Part shown: one piece after another, positions 1-5,089 of the stretch | Numbering within the stretch: the first letter of the stretch is position 1 | Layout of the letters: every line of letters starts with the position of its first letter | Assembly: GCA_030042915.1 (NCBI GenBank) | Contig: JASHYS010000002.1 | Span: forward strand, 1 to 5,089 | DNA length: 5,089 bases | Origin: Acidobacteriaceae bacterium | GTDB lineage: Bacteria > Acidobacteriota > Terriglobia > Terriglobales > Acidobacteriaceae | Direction: 5' to 3' | Notes under the pieces: generated by a model | The model's database searches: none | What the model was told of the DNA's origin: nothing | The model's input: the letters and a program-made list of their open reading frames with translations, nothing else | Translations under genes and position numbers: made by a program

Positions 1-522
1 CCGTTTGAAATGTCGGCGGCGCCAGGCATTCAGTACAAGCTGGCGGGGATTGTGTTTGCGCCCGATGTGCTGGTAGACCCAGCCGAATTCAGCCGGCAGT
101 CGCTCATTCATCCCGGCGAAGTAGCCGCAGGACAACTTTTGACGGACGACTGGATCTTTGTTGCCAAGCAATACCACAACCACGGATTCATGAAACCCAG
201 CGTGCATCCGACCCCGAGCTTTGACCGCACAAAGGGGACCGTGAGCTTCCTGGTTACCGTGGATCCGGGGGCCGAATATCGGATGGGCAAGCTCACGATT
301 CAGAACGTGAGCGACGACTTGCGCGCCTTGATGCTGTCGGAGTGGAAGATGCCGGCGGGAACGGTGTTCGATGAGAGCGCAATCCTGCGCTTCTTTGCGG
401 TTGGCGATGCGAATCCGACGCTGAAGCGGATTTATCAAACTGCCAGCTGCACCTATACGCTCACCACAGACGACGAGAGCAAGACAGTGGACGTGGTTTT
501 ACGGCTGGAGAAAAGGCACTGA
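1..522 (+). CDS. C-terminal part of a POTRA-repeat envelope protein (5' end outside window)
   Basis: The reading frame is open from the first base and ends at TGA 520-522, giving 173 visible residues. The ATG at base 10 is probably internal, because the codons before it already align with the downstream paralog: residues 1-14 (PF...GIQYKL) match residues 259-272 of the next gene (PF...GGIYKL). Two POTRA-like modules are visible, about residues 8-90 (ending VDPG) and 91-170. The second carries EWKMPAG..FDES, matching AWKLAAG..FDES in the neighbour. POTRA modules in BamA/TamA/Omp85 proteins bind unfolded outer-membrane proteins or lipids in the periplasm. That role here is inference. The protein stops right after the last module (ending RLEKRH), so no beta-barrel follows. 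It lies 75 bp upstream of its paralog on the same strand. The signal peptide cannot be seen. Paralogy is secure; precise function is unknown. Confidence 0.82.
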   Translation, partial: PFEMSAAPGIQYKLAGIVFAPDVLVDPAEFSRQSLIHPGEVAAGQLLTDDWIFVAKQYHNHGFMKPSVHPTPSFDRTKGTVSFLVTVDPGAEYRMGKLTIQNVSDDLRALMLSEWKMPAGTVFDESAILRFFAVGDANPTLKRIYQTASCTYTLTTDDESKTVDVVLRLEKRH

Positions 523-552
523 GCCCCCGATTCCTGGTTCCACGCCGCACTT

Positions 553-590
553 CGCGATTTATGGCCGCGTCGCGCACAGTTTGTTAATCT
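553..590 (+). terminator. Weak hairpin with T-rich tail after the first POTRA gene
   Basis: A 5-bp stem pairs CGCGA (553-557) with TCGCG (570-574) around a 12-nt loop, and is followed after a few bases by a T-rich stretch (580-590). It lies about 30 bp behind the stop codon. The stem is short and the tail is not a clean T run, so this may be a poor terminator or chance. Confidence 0.2.
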
Positions 591-597
591 TGGCGCA

Positions 598-660
598 ATG
601 AACAAACCGGCTGTCGCGATTGCCGCTTTCCTTCTTCTCTCCTGTCTTTCCGCGCCCGCG
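598..660 (+). other. Signal peptide region with a possible lipobox
   Basis: Residues 1-21 form an n-region with one lysine (K3), a hydrophobic core (5-14) and the end S-A-P-A. The A-x-A motif at 19-21 fits signal peptidase I cleavage before Q22. L13-L14-S15-C16 resembles a lipobox, though leucine at -2 is not the preferred residue. Export is well supported; soluble periplasmic versus lipoprotein fate is undecided. Confidence 0.75.
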
Positions 661-1902
661 CAAAAAAAGACATCTCCGTCTGCGCAAAAAAAGCCTCCGG
701 CCATTCGTTTTCAGGGCGCGCCCCAATACACGCAGGATGAGTTGCTCGCGGCTTCAGGCCTGAAGCCGGCTCCGCGCCTGGCCCCGAGCAGCGTGAAAGC
801 CGGCGCCAAGCAGCTCAACGATACCGGCCTCTTTGCGGTGGTCAAGTTCACCAGCGACAGCAAGGGGCTGCTTTTCACGTTGACGCCTGCCACGCAGCTC
901 TATCCCATGCACCTCGACAATCTGCCGCTCAGGCCGGGCAAGGATCTCGATGACAAGCTTCACGCGCGCTTTCCGCTCTATCACGGGTTGTTGCCCGCCA
1001 ACGGCTCCATGGACGACGGCATCTGCCAGATGTTTGAAGAAATGCTCGCCGCTGAAGGCGCAAAAGCTACGGTGAAAGCCGCTCTCACCAGCGATCTGGG
1101 GCCCAAGAAAATTACGGCCATGAACTTCTCGATCACATCGCCGCCGGTGCGCATCGGCACAATCCAATTTTCCGGCGTCTCGCCCGCCATGCAGGCCAAG
1201 GTGAGTGGTTTTGTCGCCGGTCAGGCCGGAAACGAGTTCGATACGGAGAACTCCGCGATCGGCCTCAAGCGCGCCTTCGAAGACCTCTACCAGGATCAGG
1301 GCTATGCGGCAGTCCAAGTCGATGTGAGCGAAGTCGAACCTCCCGTTGCATCGGACCAGGCCGTCGAGATTCCTTTCACGGTTGCTATCCGCGAAGGCGG
1401 AATCTACAAGCTCGGCTCCATCAGCTATCCGGCCGACGCGCTCATTTCCCGCGCTCAGGTCGAACAGATCCTCAAAAAATATCCGGCGGGCTCGGGAAGG
1501 CCGCTCGATCTGTTTCTGCTTGCCGTCCGCGACGGCTATCATGCCCGCGGCTATCTCGATTGCTCCGTCGCTCCGCACGCTTCGTTCAACGAAACCACGC
1601 ATATTGTGAATTACAGCATCGAGATCGATCCCGGTCCGATCTATCATTTTGCCGCAGTGCGCTTCGACGGCGCGCCCGACGCCATGATCGCCAAGCTCAA
1701 AAATGCCTGGAAGCTGGCGGCTGGCGACGCCTTCGACGAAAGCTATGTTTCAAGCTTTGCGGCGCGCGCCCAAAAACAGGACCGCGCCCTGGCGAAATGG
1801 ATGCAAACCGTGGTCACCACGTACGACGTGAAGACCGACACCGACGCGCACCGGGTCGACGTCATCTTTCACTTCGCCAAGGCTGCGCAGAGCGGACGGT
1901 GA
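598..1902 (+). CDS. Secreted POTRA-repeat protein without beta-barrel
   Basis: This 434-residue protein has an N-terminal export signal: K3, hydrophobic residues 5-14, then either signal peptidase I cleavage after APA (19-21) or lipidation at C16 (L-L-S-C). A lysine-rich linker (two AQKK repeats, 21-32) follows. The rest divides into about five POTRA-like modules: 36-98 (IRFQGAPQYT... then NDTGLF), 101-183, 184-267 (VRIGTIQFSGV ... LYQDQGYAAVQVDV), 268-346 (GIYKLGSISYP ... ARGYLDCSV ... IDPG) and 347-428. The pattern of a strand, a helix ending in GY/GF and two closing strands is typical of POTRA. BamA would continue into a 16-strand barrel, but this protein ends at AAQSGR. It is probably a periplasmic or lipid-anchored chaperone/scaffold in outer-membrane biogenesis (inference). 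ATG 598 is chosen because the signal peptide starts exactly there; no Shine-Dalgarno is evident. It is a tandem paralog of the upstream gene. Confidence 0.85.
   Translation: MNKPAVAIAAFLLLSCLSAPAQKKTSPSAQKKPPAIRFQGAPQYTQDELLAASGLKPAPRLAPSSVKAGAKQLNDTGLFAVVKFTSDSKGLLFTLTPATQLYPMHLDNLPLRPGKDLDDKLHARFPLYHGLLPANGSMDDGICQMFEEMLAAEGAKATVKAALTSDLGPKKITAMNFSITSPPVRIGTIQFSGVSPAMQAKVSGFVAGQAGNEFDTENSAIGLKRAFEDLYQDQGYAAVQVDVSEVEPPVASDQAVEIPFTVAIREGGIYKLGSISYPADALISRAQVEQILKKYPAGSGRPLDLFLLAVRDGYHARGYLDCSVAPHASFNETTHIVNYSIEIDPGPIYHFAAVRFDGAPDAMIAKLKNAWKLAAGDAFDESYVSSFAARAQKQDRALAKWMQTVVTTYDVKTDTDAHRVDVIFHFAKAAQSGR
749..768. repeat. 20-nt perfect palindrome inside the POTRA gene
   Basis: Bases 749-758 are the exact reverse complement of 759-768, centred on AGGCCT. 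As RNA it could fold into an 8-bp stem with a GGCC loop. It lies in the first POTRA module, covering the codons for residues A-S-G-L-K-P. No function is known; it could be a protein-binding site, an mRNA structure or chance. Confidence 0.6.
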
Positions 1903-1952
1903 GAAGGCGGCAAATTCTGAAGGCGCCTGAACCCCGCGAAAATCGATTATGG

Positions 1953-1969
1953 TTGGCACAGCCTTTACT
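1953..1969 (+). promoter_or_regulatory. Candidate sigma54 (RpoN) promoter of the phosphatase gene
   Basis: The site has a perfect -24 element TTGGCAC (1953-1959) and, at the correct spacing, a -12 element TTAC (1965-1968) where the consensus is TTGC. The start site would fall near 1980, leaving a leader of about 20 nt with the Shine-Dalgarno intact. The mismatch is at one of the two most conserved -12 bases, which weakens the call. The same TTGGCA can also be read as a sigma70 -35 box with TAGAAA (1977-1982) as -10 at 18-bp spacing, but transcription would then begin at about 1989, inside the Shine-Dalgarno. No activator-binding site was identified. Confidence 0.35.
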
Positions 1970-1988
1970 GCAGAACTAGAAATGATGT

Positions 1989-1994
1989 AGGGAG
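1989..1994 (+). promoter_or_regulatory. Shine-Dalgarno AGGGAG for the phosphatase
   Basis: AGGGAG ends 6 nt before ATG 2001. It is the clearest ribosome-binding site in the window and fixes the start of the phosphatase gene. Confidence 0.75.
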
Positions 1995-2000
1995 CCGCTC

Positions 2001-3185
2001 ATGTCCAAAGGACCGTTCCTTCTCACATACGCGTTCGGCCTCGCTGTTGTCTTGCTGCTCGCGTGGCTGCTTTTCAGTAAAATGCGCGTTGATTGGTTCG
2101 GCAGCCACCTTCTTGACCTGCCGGCCCGCCGTCTCAAATATCTCCTTGCAGCAAGATTTCTTCGCATGGCATCCGTCGGCTTCCTGATGGATGTTGTCCT
2201 CGGCGGGAGCATGTCGCGCCCGCTCGTCCTGCTTTTCGCTTTGCTTTTCGGCCTCTGCGGCCCCGTGGTTCTTTTGTTGCGCCACCGTCCTCCCTTTCAG
2301 CGGATACTCTTTGTCGCGCCGATCGTTTTCACGATTTATGGAATGGCACTCTTTCACTGGCACCGAGCCGATCTGCCACCTTCAATCGCAGAAGCAGCCT
2401 ATCGCTTCGACGCTTTCTCCATCTTTGCCACAACTTTGGCCAGCGCATTCGTGATCACCAAGCACATCAACGTTGAGGGAGCTCGGCAGCTGCGCGCAGA
2501 GACTGAGCTTGAAGCGGCCCGGGCTGTGCAACAGGTGCTCGTTCCGGAAGAGATTCCGAGTCTGCCTGGATTCAAGATTGAAAGCGAGTATTGGCCTGCA
2601 GGCCAGGTGGGCGGAGACTTCTTTCAGATTCTGCCTACGGCGCCCGGCGGGGCCCTCATCGTCATAGGCGACGTGAGCGGTAAGGGGATGCCGGCCGCCA
2701 TGACAGTGTCGCTCCTCGTCGGCACATTTCGCACCCTGGCTCAATACACCGCCAGCCCGGGTGAAATCCTTGCAGCAATGAACCGGAGGATTCTGGTCCG
2801 GAGCAAGGATGGATTCACCACGTGCCTGGTGTTGCGGGCCGATCTGGATGGCACGCTGACTGTGGCCAATGCCGGGCATTTGCCGCCATACTGTAACGGC
2901 GAGGAGTTGGCTGTCGAGGGCGGCTTACCTCTTGGGCTTCGCGCTCAATCTACCTATGAAGAAACCACATTCGCTTTGGAACCCGACGCTCAAATCACAC
3001 TGCTTACCGACGGTGTGGTTGAGGCGCGCTCCGCCAACGGCGAACTGTTCGGCTTCGCACGCGCACAGACATGGAGTCGCAAAAGTGCAACGCAGATCCT
3101 TGAAGCGGCACGCGCCTTTGGCCAGGAGGATGACATCACTGTCGTGACTCTGGCGCTGACGGGAGGAGCAGCGGCCACGGCCTAG
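2001..3185 (+). CDS. Membrane-anchored SpoIIE/RsbU-type serine/threonine phosphatase (PP2C family)
   Basis: This 394-residue protein has an N-terminal membrane region with likely helices at about 6-26, 74-94, 102-119 and 136-153, and a weaker, arginine-interrupted one at 46-68. A charged helical linker (155-178) resembles the signalling helix that precedes such domains. The catalytic domain spans about 170-386 and has all hallmarks: AVQQVLVPEEIP (175-186), GGDFF with metal ligand D206, GDVSGKG with D224, a strand ending ANAGHLPP (289-296), GLPLGL (308-313), LLTDGVVEA with D337, and EDDIT with D377/D378. This Mn/Mg-dependent family dephosphorylates phosphoserine/threonine on STAS-domain anti-anti-sigma proteins, switching partner control of sigma factors. 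No STAS or RsbW-type kinase is in the window, so the substrate is unknown. There is no recognisable periplasmic sensor domain; the membrane part itself may sense. The start is supported by AGGGAG 6 nt upstream. The catalytic motifs are intact, so activity is expected. Confidence 0.93.
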   Translation: MSKGPFLLTYAFGLAVVLLLAWLLFSKMRVDWFGSHLLDLPARRLKYLLAARFLRMASVGFLMDVVLGGSMSRPLVLLFALLFGLCGPVVLLLRHRPPFQRILFVAPIVFTIYGMALFHWHRADLPPSIAEAAYRFDAFSIFATTLASAFVITKHINVEGARQLRAETELEAARAVQQVLVPEEIPSLPGFKIESEYWPAGQVGGDFFQILPTAPGGALIVIGDVSGKGMPAAMTVSLLVGTFRTLAQYTASPGEILAAMNRRILVRSKDGFTTCLVLRADLDGTLTVANAGHLPPYCNGEELAVEGGLPLGLRAQSTYEETTFALEPDAQITLLTDGVVEARSANGELFGFARAQTWSRKSATQILEAARAFGQEDDITVVTLALTGGAAATA

Positions 3186-3333
3186 TCAGGCTATCTCGGA
3201 GCCACACGCTCATCAAACTCCGGTTCAGCTTTCGCTCTGACGGCTGGAGATTATGCCTTCAGCTCATCGTGCGCGTCCAATGGTGAGTCACGCACCGTGA
3301 GGTATGACTCAAGTTGGCCTGGACGGCCAGTCC
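3186..3333. other. Convergent intergenic region with inverted repeats
   Basis: This gap separates the phosphatase (+) from guaA (-), so transcripts from both sides end here. Visible inverted repeats are CCG..TCAG/CTGACGG (3220-3243, 8-nt loop, 2-nt bulge), TGAGTCA/TGACTCA (3284-3290 with 3305-3311, 14-nt loop) and TGGCC/GGCCA (3315-3319 with 3325-3329, 5-nt loop). The last is also enclosed by GTGAGG/CCTCAC (3297-3302 with 3332-3337). None is followed by a T-tract on either strand, so these may be Rho-dependent or structural 3' ends rather than classical terminators. No gene was seen here. Confidence 0.45.
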
Positions 3334-4911
3334 TCACTCCCACTCGATCGTGCCCGGCGGCTTCGACGTCACATCGTACACCACGCGGTTGATACCGCGC
3401 ACTTCGTTCACAATGCGATTGGAGATGCGTTTCAGCAGCTCGTAGGGCAGCGGCGTCCAGTCGGCGGTCATGCCGTCTTCAGAGTGCACGGCACGGATGG
3501 CGCAGGTATACGCATAAGTGCGCTGGTCGCCCATCACGCCCACGCTCATCACCGGCAGCAGCACCGCAAAGCTCTGCCAGATTTTGGTGTAGAGCCCGGC
3601 AGCCTTCACCTCGTCGATCACAATTTCGTCGGCCTCCTGCAGCAGCGCCACGCGTTCCGGCGTCACTTCGCCCAGGATGCGCACTGCCAATCCCGGCCCG
3701 GGAAACGGCTGCCGCGAAAGAATCTCACCCGGCATGTCGAGATCGCGCCCAATGCGCCGCACTTCATCCTTGAACAAATCACGCAGCGGCTCAATCAGTT
3801 TGAGCTTCATGCGCTCCGGCAGCCCGCCCACGTTGTGATGGCTCTTGATGGTCTGGCTCGGCCCTCTTACGCTCGACGACTCGATGACGTCGGGATAGAG
3901 CGTGCCCTGCACCAGCCACTCCACACCGCCCTTTTCCTGCGCGATGCGATGCGCCTCCTCCTCGAAGACCGCGATGAACTCGGCGCCGATGCGCTTGCGC
4001 TTGATTTCGGGATCGGTGACGCCGGCCAGCTTCTCAAGGAACCGGGCGCTGGCGTTCACGGCATCCACATTCAGCCCCAGCTTGTCGCGCATGGTGGTTT
4101 GCACGTTGGCAAACTCGTTCTTGCGCAGCACGCCATTGTTCACAAAAATGCAAGTCAATTGATCGCCGATGGCCTTGTGCACCAGCATCGCGGCCACTGA
4201 CGAGTCCACGCCGCCCGATAGCGCGCAGATGACGTGCCCTGCGCCCACCTTCTCGCGGATCGAGTTCACAGTGGATTCAATAAAGTGCGCCGGCGTCCAA
4301 TCGCCGCGCGCTCCGCAAATCTCGAGGAAATTATGAAGCAGCTGCGGTCCCAGCGGCGTGTGGTGCACCTCGGGATGAAACTGCACCGCCCAGATGCGAC
4401 GCTCTTCGTTGGCGATTCCGGCCAGCGCGTTCGATGTGATGGCAGTGCGGCGGAATCCGGGGGGCAGCTCCAGCGCTTCGTCGCCATGGCTCATCCAAAC
4501 CTGCAGGCGTTGCGGCAGCCCGGCAAACAGCGGAGTCGCCTGGTCTTCCAGCTCCACCTCCGCGTGGCCGTACTCGCGTTTGGCCGCGGAGCGCACGCGC
4601 CCGCCCAGGTGGTGCACGATGAACTGCAGCCCGTAGCAAATGCCCAGCACCGGCACGCCTAACTGCAACAGCTGCGGGTCGGCCCCCGGCGCATCCACGT
4701 CATACACCGACGATGGGCCGCCGGAAAGAATCAACCCGATGGGCTTGAGGGCCTGAATTTCGCCCAGCGCCGCCGTGCACGGCAACACCGCCGAAAACAC
4801 ATTCTGCTCGCGGATGCGCCGCGCGATGAGCTGCGTATACTGCGACCCGAAATCGAGAATGACAATTGTCTGGGTGTCCACGCTCCAGTGTGGCAGGCGC
4901 GCTGGCGCCAT
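3334..4911 (-). CDS. guaA: GMP synthase (glutamine-hydrolysing)
   Basis: The enzyme converts XMP, ATP and glutamine to GMP, the last step of guanine nucleotide synthesis, in the cytoplasm. The 525 residues match the usual family length. The class I glutamine amidotransferase domain (about 15-200) has [11 protein letters not shown] (18-28), SGGPSSVYD (63-71), the nucleophile C92 in GICYG, and the H179/E181 pair in QFHPE. The ATP-pyrophosphatase domain (about 207-400) has the P-loop SGGVDS (232-237), VNNGVLR (257-263), [11 protein letters not shown] (335-345), [10 protein letters not shown] (356-365) and the conserved QPFPGPGLA (401-409). The C-terminal dimerisation domain ends with the characteristic KPPGTIEWE. 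All key residues are present. The start is uncertain: ATG 4911 has no Shine-Dalgarno and sits about 10 nt behind a terminator-like T-tract; GTG at 4881 (10 residues later) is the alternative. A YoeB-like toxin gene lies directly upstream on the same strand. Confidence 0.98.
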   Translation of the reverse strand: MAPARLPHWSVDTQTIVILDFGSQYTQLIARRIREQNVFSAVLPCTAALGEIQALKPIGLILSGGPSSVYDVDAPGADPQLLQLGVPVLGICYGLQFIVHHLGGRVRSAAKREYGHAEVELEDQATPLFAGLPQRLQVWMSHGDEALELPPGFRRTAITSNALAGIANEERRIWAVQFHPEVHHTPLGPQLLHNFLEICGARGDWTPAHFIESTVNSIREKVGAGHVICALSGGVDSSVAAMLVHKAIGDQLTCIFVNNGVLRKNEFANVQTTMRDKLGLNVDAVNASARFLEKLAGVTDPEIKRKRIGAEFIAVFEEEAHRIAQEKGGVEWLVQGTLYPDVIESSSVRGPSQTIKSHHNVGGLPERMKLKLIEPLRDLFKDEVRRIGRDLDMPGEILSRQPFPGPGLAVRILGEVTPERVALLQEADEIVIDEVKAAGLYTKIWQSFAVLLPVMSVGVMGDQRTYAYTCAIRAVHSEDGMTADWTPLPYELLKRISNRIVNEVRGINRVVYDVTSKPPGTIEWE

Positions 4912-4920
4912 GTAAAGAAT

Positions 4921-4944
4921 GAAAAAGCCGGACGAGTCCGTGCT
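4921..4944 (-). terminator. Intrinsic terminator behind the yoeB-like toxin gene
   Basis: Read on the - strand, AGC-A-CGGA pairs with TCCG-GCT around a CTCG loop: 7 bp with one bulged A. A run of Ts (+ strand As 4922-4926) follows immediately. The stem begins within the toxin stop codon, and the T-tract ends 10 bp before the guaA ATG. This has the form of a compact Rho-independent terminator; it could also act as a leaky attenuator in front of guaA. Confidence 0.55.
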
Positions 4945-5089
4945 ATTCGTAGTGATACCGCGCCTGGAGGAAGTCGATGCGATCGGCTGTCACGCGATAT
5001 ACCAGGCGGTGCTCCCGTGTAATTCTCCGACTCCAGCAACCGGCGTAGTCATGCCGTAGAGGCTCCGGCTTGCCGATGCCGGTATAAGG
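4943..5089 (-). CDS. yoeB: C-terminal half of a YoeB/Txe-family mRNA-interferase toxin (5' end outside window)
   Basis: On the - strand, from the window edge to TAG 4943-4945, the frame encodes 48 residues. These match the second half of E. coli YoeB as recalled: [26 protein letters not shown], and a terminal ARYHY followed by one extra E. The catalytic residues of E. coli YoeB are all present: E46 corresponds to visible residue 9, R65 to 28, H83 to 46 and Y84 to 47. YoeB-type toxins cleave mRNA in the ribosomal A site and are neutralised by a YefM/Phd-type antitoxin, normally encoded just upstream; that gene would lie beyond the window. The usual toxin is about 84-90 residues, so roughly 40 N-terminal residues are missing only because the window ends. 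The gene is too short to appear as a standard ORF here. It runs in the same direction as guaA, with 31 bp between them. Confidence 0.92.
   Translation of the reverse strand, partial: PYTGIGKPEPLRHDYAGCWSRRITREHRLVYRVTADRIDFLQARYHYE

Noticed and set aside
10..12. ATG as the true start of the first gene
   Set aside because: The codons before it continue the alignment with the paralog, and there is no room for a ribosome-binding site or signal peptide. The gene runs in from outside the window.
561..597. Promoter-like TTAATC (584-589) just before the second POTRA gene, suggesting a leaderless transcript
   Set aside because: No -35-like hexamer stands at the right distance; the sequence about 17 bp upstream is ATGGCC.
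754..1647. Long open frame of 297 codons on the - strand opposite the POTRA gene
   Set aside because: The opposite + strand frame has a signal peptide, paralogy to its neighbour and recognisable modules. The antisense product is rich in R, H and D with no recognisable motif, as expected for a shadow frame in GC-rich DNA.
1921..1928. AGGCGCCT palindrome after the POTRA gene as terminator
   Set aside because: It is only 8 nt, leaves no usable loop and has no T-tract after it.
1965..2363. Open frame of 132 codons on the - strand over the phosphatase start
   Set aside because: It is a shadow of the membrane-spanning N-terminus; its very polar, charged composition is the usual antisense image of hydrophobic codons.
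3304..4200. Open frame of 298 codons on the + strand opposite guaA
   Set aside because: It lies antisense to the unmistakable catalytic domains of GMP synthase, and its histidine- and glutamine-rich translation has no recognisable motif.
4946..5040. Promoter for guaA inside the toxin gene, for example GTGACA or TATCAC on the - strand
   Set aside because: No pair of -35 and -10 elements with acceptable spacing was found; single hexamer matches are expected by chance.
1..5089. CRISPR arrays, tRNA or rRNA genes, transposases or attachment sites
   Set aside because: No regularly spaced repeats, cloverleaf-like segments, transposase motifs or terminal repeats were seen on either strand.

Overview
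The window looks like chromosomal DNA from a GC-rich Gram-negative bacterium, most likely of the Acidobacteriota (Terriglobia type). That placement is inference. It rests on two tandem POTRA-repeat export proteins without a barrel, a membrane-anchored SpoIIE/RsbU-type phosphatase, and the general base composition. No rRNA or other strong taxonomic marker is present.

Left part (1-1902, + strand): two tandem paralogous genes. The first is cut by the window start and the second is complete with a signal peptide. Both encode strings of POTRA-like modules (the beta-alpha-alpha-beta-beta fold of BamA/TamA/FtsQ-type proteins), but the C-terminal outer-membrane beta-barrel expected of BamA-family proteins is absent. 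They are probably envelope proteins acting in the periplasm.

Middle (1903-3333): a 98-bp spacer with a good Shine-Dalgarno and a sigma54-like (or alternatively sigma70-like) promoter leads into a 394-residue protein with an N-terminal multi-pass membrane region, a short signalling helix and a complete C-terminal PP2C-type SpoIIE phosphatase domain. No anti-sigma factor or STAS partner lies in the window. The gene ends in a 148-bp convergent intergenic region with several inverted repeats but no classical T-tract terminator.

Right part (3334-5089, - strand): a complete guaA (GMP synthase, last step of GMP synthesis). Immediately upstream of it, on the same strand, is the C-terminal half of a YoeB/Txe-family mRNA-interferase toxin, cut by the window end. 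A compact hairpin plus T-tract terminator fills the 31-bp gap between the toxin stop codon and the guaA start. The antitoxin gene should lie just beyond the window.

The genes do not form one pathway: the window joins an envelope module, a signalling phosphatase and a housekeeping purine gene flanked by a toxin-antitoxin locus. The points most worth a second look are the barrel-less POTRA pair, the toxin-terminator-guaA junction, and the candidate sigma54 promoter of the phosphatase.
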